Shown piece after piece: positions 34,928 to 43,471 of a DNA stretch of 64,000 nucleotides. Source of the DNA: Anatilimnocola floriformis (GTDB lineage: Bacteria > Planctomycetota > Planctomycetia > Pirellulales > Pirellulaceae); NCBI RefSeq assembly GCF_024256385.1, contig NZ_JAMLFW010000001.1, forward strand, positions 4,960,001-5,024,000, written 5' to 3'. The notes under the pieces are model-generated. The model searched no databases. It was not told the origin of the DNA and worked only from the letters and a program-made list of their open reading frames with translations. Position numbers and translations under genes: made by a program. How positions within the stretch are numbered: position 1 is the first letter of the stretch; each line of letters begins with the position of its first letter.

Positions 34928-35950
34928 TTATTTCGCGGGCCGATAGCTGGCTTTGCCGGCGATTTTTGTTGGCACGCTCAGCAATAGCGTACCGCAAGTG
35001 ATATACAGCGTTTTCAAACTAGCGCCGCCGAAACGGCAGTTCGTAATCGTATCTTCCGGCGTTGGTAGGAACGCAACCAACTTACCCGCTGGCGAAATGA
35101 CGTGAATGCCCGGCCGCGTGTCGAGTGTTTCCGATGTCTTCCGCGTTTTGTGCAGGCCAGCCGCGACATACAAGTTACCTTGCTCGTCGATGGCCATCCC
35201 ATCGCCACTGCGGCCGGGGTAAAAATCGATGAGCTTGCGTTGCTTGCTGAGATTGCCGTCGGCATCGAGATCGAACGCCAGGATGCAGCGGTTCTGCTCC
35301 GCGCTCGGCGCCGATTCGATCAAGTACAGCGTCTTGTCATCGGGCGAAGTCACGATGCCATTCGGCATATGAATCTCGGGCCAATGCACGACGCGGTGCA
35401 ACTTGCCGTCGAGATCGATGCGATAGACGGCGTTCACGTTGCCGGCGACTGGATCGGTGTTGGGCAACCGCGAGGTGAAATAAATCCGCCCCGCGCCATC
35501 AAAGCACAAATCATTCGGCGCACCGAGCGGATGGCCGTTGAATGAATCGGCGAGAACCTCCAACTTACCGGTGGATATATCCATTCGCGTCACTCGGCCA
35601 CTGCCACCTTCGCAGGCGACGAGCCTCCCCTGCTGATCGAACAGCAGGCCATTCGCCTGTCCGGAGTTTTCGCGAAAGACCGTCAGCTCTTGGCCATCCC
35701 ACTTCAGGATCTTGGCCACTTCGGTATTCGTGAAATAGACATTCCCCGCGCGATCGCAACAGGGACCTTCGGTGAAGACCTTGCGATCCTCGACCTTGGC
35801 GAGCGTCTTCAGTTCGCCGAAATACTCCGACGAATCAAGCCCTTCGTACTGCTGTGAGATTTCCGCGGCATGAGCTTCTCGCGCGGAAATCGCAAGTCCG
35901 AAGCCGATCGTGGCAGCGCTGGCAGTCAGGCAGAATTCGCGACGTTGCAT
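34928..35950 (-). CDS. SMP-30/gluconolactonase-like beta-propeller, exported
   Basis: 340 residues from ATG 35950. The N-terminus MQRREFCLTASAATIGFGLA is a twin-arginine-like or Sec signal (RR at positions 3-4). The six-bladed propeller is typical: FTEGPCCDRAGNVYFTNTEVAKILKWDG, GQANGLLFDQQGRLVACEGG, APNDLCFDGAGRIYFTSRLP, MPNGIVTSPDDKTLYLIESAP, GDGMAIDEQGNLYVAAG. The metal ligands of SMP-30 (Glu in the first block, Asn in APNDL, Asp in GDGMAID) are present. It probably hydrolyses sugar lactones. First gene of the minus group. Confidence 0.87.
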   Translation of the reverse strand: MQRREFCLTASAATIGFGLAISAREAHAAEISQQYEGLDSSEYFGELKTLAKVEDRKVFTEGPCCDRAGNVYFTNTEVAKILKWDGQELTVFRENSGQANGLLFDQQGRLVACEGGSGRVTRMDISTGKLEVLADSFNGHPLGAPNDLCFDGAGRIYFTSRLPNTDPVAGNVNAVYRIDLDGKLHRVVHWPEIHMPNGIVTSPDDKTLYLIESAPSAEQNRCILAFDLDADGNLSKQRKLIDFYPGRSGDGMAIDEQGNLYVAAGLHKTRKTSETLDTRPGIHVISPAGKLVAFLPTPEDTITNCRFGGASLKTLYITCGTLLLSVPTKIAGKASYRPAK

Positions 35951-36046
35951 TGATTTGTTCCCGCTCAATGTTTACTCGGCACAGCAAGAGAGTAGTGCGT
36001 AGAAAGTCGAAAGTGGAGAGGTGAAGAAAAAAGTTCGCTCCAGCGC

Positions 36047-36076
36047 TTGACACGACCGCGGCAACTGTACTACTGT
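36047..36076 (+). promoter_or_regulatory. Sigma-70 promoter of the GntR-ABC operon
   Basis: TTGACA (36047-36052), 18-nt spacer, TACTGT (36071-36076). The ribosome site AGGTGA and ATG 36115 follow. The -10 overlaps the palindrome at 36073-36086. Confidence 0.65.
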
Positions 36077-36086
36077 GTTAATACAG
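36073..36086. promoter_or_regulatory. Probable GntR (YtrA-type) operator
   Basis: Palindrome CTGTGTTAATACAG, which reads CTGTATTAACACAG on the other strand, overlaps the -10. Position between promoter and the regulator gene fits autorepression by the GntR protein. Confidence 0.55.
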
Positions 36087-36114
36087 CAATAACTACTGCT
36101 GAAGCGAGGTGAGC

Positions 36115-36516
36115 ATGCAATTGAAAGTCTCTGCGAACGACGGCGTGCCGATCTATTTGCAGATCGTCAACCAGGTGAAATATCAGGTGGCCGCCCAGCG
36201 GCTGATGCCTGGTGAAGCCCTTCCCTCGGTCCGCAAGCTGGCCGAGCAGTTGGTGGTGAATCCCAACACCGTGGCCCGCGCTTATCGCGAATTGGAATCG
36301 GCGGGCGTGCTGACGACGCGTCGCGGCGCGGGTGTGTATGTCGCCGATGGTGGTTCGCCGCTGGCCCGCGGCGAACAAACCCGCATTCTGACCGAACGGA
36401 TCGACGTGCTGCTGGCTGAAGCCCGGCAGATGAACGTCGATCTCGAAACGCTTCTCGAACTAATCCAAAAGCGCAGTCGCCGCTTGCCCAACTCTTCGAA
36501 CGGAGAATCGACATGA
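36115..36516 (+). CDS. GntR-family regulator, YtrA subfamily
   Basis: 133 residues from ATG 36115, with AGGTGA 4 nt upstream. The wHTH domain is canonical: GVPIYLQIVNQVKYQVAAQRLMPGEALPSVRKLAEQLVVNPNTVARAYRELESAGVLTTRRGAGVYVA. The short C-terminus (two helices, about 50 residues) without an effector-binding FCD or UTRA domain defines the YtrA subfamily, which usually represses its own ABC transporter operon. The stop overlaps the ABC ATPase start by 4 nt (ATGA). Confidence 0.92.
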   Translation: MQLKVSANDGVPIYLQIVNQVKYQVAAQRLMPGEALPSVRKLAEQLVVNPNTVARAYRELESAGVLTTRRGAGVYVADGGSPLARGEQTRILTERIDVLLAEARQMNVDLETLLELIQKRSRRLPNSSNGEST

Positions 36517-37391
36517 GCGAACCTGTGATCGACATCCGCGGCTTGACCCGCCAATTCGGCAACAAAGCAGCGCTGCACGACGTGAGCCTGACCGTGCCGC
36601 GTGGCTGCGTCTTCGGCCTGGTCGGCGAAAACGGCGCTGGCAAAACAACGCTCATCAAACACGTGCTCGGTCTGCTGCGCGCGCAGGTCGGCAGCGTGCA
36701 GGTCTTCGGCCGCAATCCAGTCGAAGATCCGGTCGGCGTGCTCGGCCGCATCGGCTGTTTGTCGGAAGATCGCGATCTACCCGACTGGATGCGCATCGCC
36801 GAAATGCTTCGCTACATGCAAGCCTTTTATCCGACCTGGGATGAGCAATTTGCCGAGGAACTGTGCAAACGTTTCGAAATACAGCCGCGGCAGAAAGTAG
36901 CCACGTTGTCGCGCGGCCAAAGAGCGCGAGCAGGCCTTGTAACAGCGCTGGCGCATCGGCCCGAGTTACTCGTGCTCGACGAGCCGTCGTCGGGGCTCGA
37001 TCCGGTCGTTCGGCAAGATATTCTCGGCGCCATTGTGAGGACTGTTGCCGATGAAGGACGCACCGTGCTCTTCTCGTCGCATCTGCTCGATGAAGTGGAA
37101 CGGGTCTCCGATCATGTGGCGTTTGTTCACGGCGGTCGCATCGTGGTCAGCGACACGCTCGACCAGATCAAGACTTCTCATCGCCGCATGACGGTGCGGT
37201 TCCCCCAGCCGCAATACACTCCGCCGCAGTTGCCCGGCGCGCTGCAGTGCGTGGGCGAGGGCTTGGAATGGACCTTCCTCGCCAACGGTGGCAGCGAGGA
37301 GCTGAAACGGGCCGTTGCGGAGCAAGGTGGCACCGTCATCGAAGAGACGGTGCCGTCGCTGGAAGAAATTTTTGTGTCGCGAGTGAAGTAG
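36513..37391 (+). CDS. ABC transporter ATP-binding protein
   Basis: 292 residues. Walker A GENGAGKTTLIKHVLG, Q-loop region LSEDRDLPDWM, signature LSRGQRARAGLVTALAHRP (Ser-Arg-Gly in place of Ser-Gly-Gly), Walker B ELLVLDEPSSGLDP, H-loop LFSSHLLDEVERVS. It energises the permease encoded next. The set GntR(YtrA)-ATPase-permease recalls B. subtilis ytr-type systems induced by cell-envelope stress; transport substrate unknown. Confidence 0.94.
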   Translation: MSEPVIDIRGLTRQFGNKAALHDVSLTVPRGCVFGLVGENGAGKTTLIKHVLGLLRAQVGSVQVFGRNPVEDPVGVLGRIGCLSEDRDLPDWMRIAEMLRYMQAFYPTWDEQFAEELCKRFEIQPRQKVATLSRGQRARAGLVTALAHRPELLVLDEPSSGLDPVVRQDILGAIVRTVADEGRTVLFSSHLLDEVERVSDHVAFVHGGRIVVSDTLDQIKTSHRRMTVRFPQPQYTPPQLPGALQCVGEGLEWTFLANGGSEELKRAVAEQGGTVIEETVPSLEEIFVSRVK

Positions 37392-37416
37392 TCTATTTTC
37401 TGCGGGAACCCCAGCC

Positions 37417-39021
37417 ATGCGTTCGGTCGAACTAGCTCTGGCCGCGGATTATGCGCGCCGCGGACTGTGGATCATTCCGGTTGTGTTGCTCACCATCACT
37501 GCGTTGCCCATGTGGTTGTTTGCAGCGATGCGAAACGACGGCGCGTTGCAGCCAGGCATGCGTGAAGCCGTCGTGATGCACGTCACGCTGACGCTGGTGA
37601 TGGGCTTCGGCTGCGCGATTGCGGTGTATCAATCGCATGGCAAGTTGGCGCGGCATTTCATTCGGCCTGTTTCTTCAGCACGGCTCGTAGCGTGTCAAAT
37701 GACATTGGGAATGCTGACGATGGCGGCGATGTACGCGATTGCGGCGGGAATTATCAATATCGGCGGCGCGGGCTGGCCGGTGCTCGGGCCAGCGATGTTT
37801 CTGGCGGCTGCGCTCGCTTGTTCGTTGGCGGCGATCTGGTCGCTGGAGGGATCTACGTTTGCGCAGTTGCTTGGTTGCATCGCCACAACCGCACCGTTGG
37901 TGATTTGGTTCAATCGCTGCTACGGCGCGCAGATCATCGGCGACTGGCAGCGCATGTGGCGACAACCGACGGCCGTTGACGCTCTCGCACTCGGCGGCAT
38001 GTCGCTCGTTGCGTTTGGCGTGGCAACTCTAGGTGTCGCGCGAGCGCGGCGTGGCGATGTCGTTGATCTGTCTGCCGTGTGGCGTTGGATCGACCGACAA
38101 TTTGGCGACGTGATGCCGATGGGTAAGTTCGCGAGTCCTCACGGCGCTCAAGCTTGGTTTGAATGGCGGCAGAAAATGGCAGCCCTGCCAGCGCTGATGC
38201 TGGGCGGGTTCTTTGTGTTTGCGTGCAGCGTGTGGGCTGCGGGCTACATGCCGTCGGACGAGTTGCTCGTCATTTCAGGAACCATGCCGCTGATCGTGCT
38301 GATTTTTGTCATGCCGCTGATCGCGGGTTTGGTCGCGGGCAATTGCAGTCAGGACAGTGGCAAACCAGCGATGCGGTTTACGCTCGCCACGCGCCCCGTT
38401 ACTGATACGTTCATCGCCAACGGCATTTTGCTGAATTGCTTGCGGAGCCTGGCGATGACTTGGGCGGTGTGGTTATGCGGTTGGCTGCTGATCGCAGCGC
38501 TGTTGTATTGGGCGGGCGAGCACGTGATCGTACGGCAAGCGGTTTTGCCGGAGTCGATGAGCATGCGGCACGTGGCGACCATCGCCGCGCTCTCGCTAAC
38601 CATTTCATGGACGCTCACTTCGTTGATGGCTTCGCTGGTCGCGGCGGGCCGAGCCTGGCTGATTGTCGCACTGCTTAGCTTGGTGTTTGCCGTGCTGCTC
38701 GGCCTGTCGCTGCTGAATCAATTCATGCCGCAGCGGGAGTTCGACTCGGTTCTGTCTGCCGTGTATGTCATGGGCGGAACGCTGTTTCTCGGGTTCACGT
38801 GCACGGTCTTCGTCCTGGCCAGCCGACTGCGGTTGATCACCGCCTGGGTGTGGGCGCCGTGTGTTGTCCTCTTTTTGATGGCGGCAACATTCCTCGTCAC
38901 CAACGGCGTGGTGCGTGCCGAGGATGGGCCGTTCGTCTGGCAAGGCGTGGGCTGCTTGTCGCTCACGTTCGCCCCTTTGGCGGCCATGCCGATGGCGGTG
39001 CATTACAATCGTCATCGCTAG
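37417..39021 (+). CDS. ABC-type multi-pass membrane protein (putative permease)
   Basis: 534 residues, 25 nt after the ATPase gene. At least ten hydrophobic helices (GLWIIPVVLLTITALPMWLFAAM, AVVMHVTLTLVMGFGCAIAVYQ, MTLGMLTMAAMYAIAAGIINIGG, LIVLIFVMPLIAGLVAG, WLIVALLSLVFAVLLGLSLL, GGTLFLGFTCTVFVLASRL and others). No extracellular binding domain and no motif of a named permease family, but its position after an ABC ATPase supports the role. Confidence 0.85.
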   Translation: MRSVELALAADYARRGLWIIPVVLLTITALPMWLFAAMRNDGALQPGMREAVVMHVTLTLVMGFGCAIAVYQSHGKLARHFIRPVSSARLVACQMTLGMLTMAAMYAIAAGIINIGGAGWPVLGPAMFLAAALACSLAAIWSLEGSTFAQLLGCIATTAPLVIWFNRCYGAQIIGDWQRMWRQPTAVDALALGGMSLVAFGVATLGVARARRGDVVDLSAVWRWIDRQFGDVMPMGKFASPHGAQAWFEWRQKMAALPALMLGGFFVFACSVWAAGYMPSDELLVISGTMPLIVLIFVMPLIAGLVAGNCSQDSGKPAMRFTLATRPVTDTFIANGILLNCLRSLAMTWAVWLCGWLLIAALLYWAGEHVIVRQAVLPESMSMRHVATIAALSLTISWTLTSLMASLVAAGRAWLIVALLSLVFAVLLGLSLLNQFMPQREFDSVLSAVYVMGGTLFLGFTCTVFVLASRLRLITAWVWAPCVVLFLMAATFLVTNGVVRAEDGPFVWQGVGCLSLTFAPLAAMPMAVHYNRHR

Positions 39022-39165
39022 GCCGCGGTTTGGTGGTATTTTCGCTGAAATTGGATTCTACCGGCGACTACTGGATGCTCTCGGTGTGGCAGCCGATGAT
39101 GATTGACAGTTCGGCCCTGTCTTTTTCGTTTCACTGCGCACGCGCAGCAATCGCACTGTCTCGCC

Positions 39166-40812
39166 ATGTCCACGCCAGTAACTGCCTCAACCGATGCAGT
39201 GACAGCCCGCAGCTCGGGTTGGTTCGCGCTGGTCATGCTGGTTGTATCGCTGAACGTCGCTGCAGTCGTCGCGTTCATCGGCCGCCTCGATGATCCGCCG
39301 CGCCCCTTCAACGATCCCGCCGTTTGCAATCTGACGGTTTTCTTCTCTTGCTGCGGCGCTGCGTTTTCGGCCTGGTTCTGGTTTTGTTTTCGCAGCCGAT
39401 TTTCGCGTCGGTTGCGACTCGGCGTGGCGGGAGTCACCTCGCTCATCGTGGTTGCCGCGGTTAGCACGACGGTGGCGATGTTCGCGCAAGGCGCGCTGGT
39501 GTTCTCCGGAAGTTTGGTTCCGCGCCTGGCCGCTCGCGAGCACGAAGCGGCCTTGGTGGTCACCACGCCGCCGATGGAGCAGAACAAACTGGGAATCACG
39601 ACTGCCGAAGACTTTCCGCAGTTTCTGGGCCCGGACCGCAATGCCTGGATCCGCGGACCGAAGCTCGCGCGCGACTGGGACGCCAATCCGCCGCGACTTC
39701 TGTGGAAGCAACCAATCGGCGCCGGTTGGTCGGCATTTTCTGCAGTGAATGGTTTTGCCGTGACGCTCGAGCAGCGCGGCAGCGAAGAGTGGATCGCCTG
39801 CTACGAAGTCGAAACTGGCAAGCCCGTATGGGGGCAGTCGATTCCATCGCGGCACGAGACGGCCCTCGGCGGGATCGGACCGCGGAGCACGCCGACGATT
39901 GCCGACGGACATGTCTATTCGCTCGGCGCTAACGGCGTGCTGCAATGTCTAAGCGGCGACGGCCAACTGTTGTGGAGCGACGATTTGCGAAAACGCTACA
40001 GCATTTCGGCGAGCGAAGATGAGCAGAATGTGATGTTCGGCCGACCTGCTTCGCCGCTGATTGTCGATTCGCTCGTCGTCGTTCCCGGCGGTGGGCATCC
40101 AGGCAAAGGCAAGAACCTGATTGCTTTTGATCGCGCGACCGGACTGCTCGTGTGGGAGTGCGAAAATACACTACCCAGCGGCGAAGCCGATCAGATCGCT
40201 TATGCCTCGCCCTCGCTGGCAACGCTAGCCGGCCGGCGACAGATTCTGATTGTCAACGAAACCACTTGCACTGCGCATGATCCGGCGACCGGAGAGCGGC
40301 TGTGGTCGCATCCCTGGCCCGGCAAGAGCAACGGTAGCGCGAGCGCCTCGCAAGCGGTTGCGATTGGCGACAAGCAAGTGCTGCTGACGAAAGGCTACGG
40401 CGGCGGCGCGGAACTGCTGGAGCTAAGCAGCGGCAATGGAAGCGAACTGACCGTTACCTCGGTTTGGAAAAATCCGCGCGTGCTGCAAACCAAGTTCAGC
40501 AACGTGGTGGTTCACGACGGCCATGCCTTTGGTTTGTCCGAAGGCATTCTGGAATGCGTCGATCTTGAGGACGGCAGCCGCCGCTGGAAGAAGGGCCGTT
40601 TTGGTCATGGCCAGATTTTGGGGGTCGGCGATCTGCTGCTGGTGCTATCAGAAGATGGCGACCTGCATTTAGTCGCGCTCAATCATGACAAATTCGTCGA
40701 ATTGGGCAAGGCCGGCGCACTGAGCGGCAAGACATGGAATAATCTCTGCTTGTACGGCCACAAGCTGCTGGTTCGGAATGCCGCCGAAGCCGCTTGTTTT
40801 GAGCTGCCGTAG
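39166..40812 (+). CDS. PQQ/BamB-like beta-propeller protein, membrane anchored
   Basis: 548 residues from ATG 39166. Three N-terminal TM segments (FALVMLVVSLNVAAVVAFIG, FFSCCGAAFSAWFWFCF, GVTSLIVVAAVSTTVAMFAQ) precede an extracytoplasmic propeller with repeated Trp-docking blades: WKQPIGAGWSAFSAVNGFAVTLEQRG, IACYEVETGKPVWGQ, YSLGANGVLQCLSGDGQLLWSDD, NLIAFDRATGLLVWECE, TCTAHDPATGERLWSHPW. Such proteins bind partners rather than PQQ unless active-site residues are present; these are not evident. It is on the same strand as the ABC genes, but 144 nt further, so likely a separate unit. Confidence 0.86.
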   Translation: MSTPVTASTDAVTARSSGWFALVMLVVSLNVAAVVAFIGRLDDPPRPFNDPAVCNLTVFFSCCGAAFSAWFWFCFRSRFSRRLRLGVAGVTSLIVVAAVSTTVAMFAQGALVFSGSLVPRLAAREHEAALVVTTPPMEQNKLGITTAEDFPQFLGPDRNAWIRGPKLARDWDANPPRLLWKQPIGAGWSAFSAVNGFAVTLEQRGSEEWIACYEVETGKPVWGQSIPSRHETALGGIGPRSTPTIADGHVYSLGANGVLQCLSGDGQLLWSDDLRKRYSISASEDEQNVMFGRPASPLIVDSLVVVPGGGHPGKGKNLIAFDRATGLLVWECENTLPSGEADQIAYASPSLATLAGRRQILIVNETTCTAHDPATGERLWSHPWPGKSNGSASASQAVAIGDKQVLLTKGYGGGAELLELSSGNGSELTVTSVWKNPRVLQTKFSNVVVHDGHAFGLSEGILECVDLEDGSRRWKKGRFGHGQILGVGDLLLVLSEDGDLHLVALNHDKFVELGKAGALSGKTWNNLCLYGHKLLVRNAAEAACFELP

Positions 40813-40919
40813 CCACACCTCGCGCGTATTTGCGGTTCGCCGCACGCGAAGTATAGTAGAGCAGGATTCTTTTGTAGATTGCCACGGCAGGCAATTTCGA
40901 GCCCCTCGGAGTTCGATCC

Positions 40920-41819
40920 ATGACAGTTACATCGCCAGGTTTAGCCGTCGTCACCGGTGCAGCCGGTGGACTGGGCGCTGCCTTCGCCCGGCAACTCGCC
41001 GAACGCGGATATCAGCTCTTCCTGATTGACCGGCGACAGGCCGAGCTCGAAAAGGTTTGCGTCGCGCTTGCCACGCAATTCGGCACCCAAGCCGAAGCCT
41101 GCGCGGTCGATCTGTGCAATCGCAGCGAAGTCGAACATCTGGCCGAGCGGCTCGCAAAACTTGATGTCGCGCTGCTCGTCAACAATGCCGGCTATGGCAC
41201 GGTCGATTACTTCGTCGACACCGATCCGAAATACCTCGTCGGCCAGGCCGATCTGCATGTTGTCACGCCGACGGTGCTCTGCCGCGCGGTGCTCCCCGGC
41301 ATGCACGAACGTAAGAGTGGTCACATCATCAACGTGTCTTCGCTCGGCGGTTGGTTCAACGCAGCCGGCAATGTGCAGTACGGCGCGACCAAAAATTTTC
41401 TCGCCACGTTCTCCCTCTCGCTCGACCAAGAGTTGCGCGGCACGAACGTGCGTGTGCAAGCGCTTTGCCCCGGATTCGTGAAGACGGAATTTCATGCTGC
41501 CGAATGCATGGAAGCCTATCGCCAGCGAAAAAAATCACCGGCCGCTCACTTGTGGATGACTGCCGATGAAGTGGTGACCTACGCGCTCAACAAGCTGCGC
41601 AGCAAACAAGTGCTGGTCATTCCCGGCATCGGCTATCGCATCGTGGGCCGCTTTGCTCAGATGCCGTTTTTGCGGTCGTTTTTTCAGTGGGTCACGAACT
41701 CGCCGCGCTGCGCGGTGAAGAGCGTGCCGGCGGTTGCTCCGATTGCCCCCGCGATCGATTCGCCCGTGGTGGAATTCGCCCGAATTCCAACCCGGCAACC
41801 TTCAGACGTAACGGTCTGA
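40920..41819 (+). CDS. Short-chain dehydrogenase/reductase (classical)
   Basis: 299 residues. Cofactor loop TGAAGGLGAAFARQLAERGY, Asp in IDRRQAEL (NADH-leaning), LVNNAGYG, catalytic Ser in INVSSLGGWF, and Tyr-Lys in VQYGATKNFL. The last 70 residues (PGIGYRIVGRFAQMPFLRSFFQWVT) are an extra hydrophobic tail suggesting membrane association. Substrate unknown. It is convergent with the second SDR gene, 2 nt apart. Confidence 0.9.
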   Translation: MTVTSPGLAVVTGAAGGLGAAFARQLAERGYQLFLIDRRQAELEKVCVALATQFGTQAEACAVDLCNRSEVEHLAERLAKLDVALLVNNAGYGTVDYFVDTDPKYLVGQADLHVVTPTVLCRAVLPGMHERKSGHIINVSSLGGWFNAAGNVQYGATKNFLATFSLSLDQELRGTNVRVQALCPGFVKTEFHAAECMEAYRQRKKSPAAHLWMTADEVVTYALNKLRSKQVLVIPGIGYRIVGRFAQMPFLRSFFQWVTNSPRCAVKSVPAVAPIAPAIDSPVVEFARIPTRQPSDVTV

Positions 41820-41821
41820 GG

Positions 41822-42571
41822 TCAGGCGATCCGGCTCGTCAGTCCGCCATCGATGACAACGGTCTCGCCCGTGATGTAATCGTTGGTGATCAGAAACAGC
41901 GCGACATCGGCCACCTGCTCCGCCGTTCCTTCGCGGTGCAGCGGAATGCGATGCTTGAGATTGTGCTCCTTCCGCTCGGCCGGCATGTCCTTGTGAAAAC
42001 GCGTGCGGATCACGCCAGGCGCGACCACATTCACACGGATGTTGTCATCGGCCAGGTCGCGGGCATAACACCGGGCCATCTGCGGCAAGGCGCCTTTCGC
42101 GGTGGCATAGGCGATGGCGCCCGGCACGCCACGGACGCCTGCCGACGAAGAGATCATCAGGATCGCCCCTTCGCTCTGCTTGCGCAGGTGAGGCAGCGCT
42201 GCCTTGATGAGATAGAAATTCGCGCTCACGTGCAAAGCCATGGTGTGTTCCCACAACTCAGGCGTGACGTCTTCGGTTTTGCCGAACGCCGGCCCACCCG
42301 CGTTATGCACCAACACATCAAGCCGGCCGAAATGGTTCGCTGTTTCTTCGACCACTCGCGCGCACTCGGTCGCGATGGCCATGTCGCCCTGAATCAGCAG
42401 GCATTTCCGGCCCGCTTGTTCGACGACTTGCTTCACCTCGTTCGCTTCGGCTCCGAGGTTCCGCGCAACGATCGCCAGGTCAGCGCCACGTCGGGCAAGT
42501 TCCGTGGCGATCGCGCCGCCAATGCCCATCGTGCCGCCGGTGACGAGAGCCGTTTTGCCAGTAAGGTCCAT
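41822..42571 (-). CDS. SDR-family oxidoreductase, FabG-like
   Basis: 249 residues. Cofactor motif LVTGGTMGIGGAIATELARRG, NAGG in LVHNAGGPAFG, Ser in ILMISSSAGVRG, Tyr-Lys in IAYATAKGALPQM, and C-terminal NDYITGETVVIDGGL, the hallmark of FabG-like beta-keto reductases. It would reduce a keto group with NAD(P)H. Independent of the neighbouring SDR, which lies on the opposite strand. Confidence 0.92.
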   Translation of the reverse strand: MDLTGKTALVTGGTMGIGGAIATELARRGADLAIVARNLGAEANEVKQVVEQAGRKCLLIQGDMAIATECARVVEETANHFGRLDVLVHNAGGPAFGKTEDVTPELWEHTMALHVSANFYLIKAALPHLRKQSEGAILMISSSAGVRGVPGAIAYATAKGALPQMARCYARDLADDNIRVNVVAPGVIRTRFHKDMPAERKEHNLKHRIPLHREGTAEQVADVALFLITNDYITGETVVIDGGLTSRIA

Positions 42572-42590
42572 GCTTAGTTGCTTTCTCTGT

Positions 42591-42610
42591 GTTGGAGTTC
42601 CGCCTCCAAC
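42591..42610. repeat. Short inverted repeat between DUF1080 and SDR genes
   Basis: Arms GTTGGAG (42591-42597) and CTCCAAC (42604-42610) around a TTCCGC loop. It abuts the stop codon of the DUF1080 gene. It could be another REP-like element or a small hairpin in the transcript. Confidence 0.4.
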
Positions 42611-43264
42611 TTACTTGAGTTCCTTGATTCGCAGATTCCGAAACTCTGCGTCGGTCCCGTGATTCTGCAGCCCGATGATGCCGCGACGAGGCCGGTCTTT
42701 CAAGACGTCGAGCTGCGACATATCACCCTTGGCCACTTCCTTGCCGTTGAGCACGATGCTGATCACATCGCCGCGGCAGGTGATCTCGTAGGCGTTCCAT
42801 TTGCCCGCGCCGGCGAATGCACTTTGATCGGCCGCCACCGCGCCATACAGCGATCCGCTGTACTGCCAGGGCTTGAGTTTGCCAGCGTAGGTCGGGCCGC
42901 GATCGTCGAGAATCTGAATCTCAATCCCCTTCACCCACGGCTGCTCGCCGGCCTTCAGCTCCGGAACGCGAATGAACACGCCGCTGTTGCCGTTCTCCGG
43001 CAGCCGCCATTCGAGCTGCAGCACGTAATCGCCAAATTCTTTTTCGCTGGCCAGCCAGCTATTGCCTGCCTTCGCCTTGAGCACGCCATCGACCACGGTC
43101 CATTCGTCAGCCTTAGGTTCCTTCTCGGCTCGCACTTTCCAACCGGCCAGCGTCTTGCCATCAAGCAACGGGGTGAAGCCATCCTCAGCGGTTGCGCTGG
43201 CGACGATTCCAGCGCACAGCAACAGGCAACAAAAGGCGATGAAGCACAGAATGCGGGTCGACAT
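42611..43264 (-). CDS. DUF1080 (3-keto-disaccharide hydrolase) secreted protein
   Basis: 217 residues with a signal peptide (LCFIAFCCLLLCAGIVASATA). The concanavalin-like jelly roll is typical of DUF1080: GFTPLLDGKTLAGWKV, EWTVVDGVLKAKAG, FGDYVLQLEWRLPENGNSGVFIRVP, GIEIQILDD, WNAYEITCRGDVISIVLNGKEVA, and the end GIIGLQNHGTDAEFRNLRIKEL. In planctomycetes many copies occur, thought to act on glycans. Last residues match the family consensus, so it is complete. Confidence 0.92.
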   Translation of the reverse strand: MSTRILCFIAFCCLLLCAGIVASATAEDGFTPLLDGKTLAGWKVRAEKEPKADEWTVVDGVLKAKAGNSWLASEKEFGDYVLQLEWRLPENGNSGVFIRVPELKAGEQPWVKGIEIQILDDRGPTYAGKLKPWQYSGSLYGAVAADQSAFAGAGKWNAYEITCRGDVISIVLNGKEVAKGDMSQLDVLKDRPRRGIIGLQNHGTDAEFRNLRIKELK

Positions 43265-43427
43265 GAATCACCCCGGAAGAAAGGAACGGAAGCTCAGCTG
43301 GTGAATGTATCGCACCGAGCAGGAGCTTGCGCGCCGACTCTCCCAAAGGCGTATTCTGAATTAGCATACGCGGACTTACCGCATGACGCAAAACGAGCCG
43401 AGCAATGCCTCGCGCTCGCAAGAGAAC

Positions 43428-43454
43428 GTAGTCCGCAGCCATGCTGCGGACTCA
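43428..43454 (+). repeat. Diverged REP-like palindrome
   Basis: Arms GTCCGCAGC (43431-43439) and GCTGCGGAC (43443-43451) around CAT, preceded by GTA. Same layout as the class 1 REP at 23652 (GTAGTTCGAAGC / GCTTCGAAC) with compensating changes in both arms, so the stem is preserved. Confidence 0.55.
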
Positions 43455-43471
43455 TCATGAACTGCCACCGA

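Noticed and set aside
41822-42571. Assigning the second SDR to fatty acid synthesis as fabG
   Set aside because: FabG-like motifs are shared by many SDRs and no acyl carrier protein or other fab gene is nearby.
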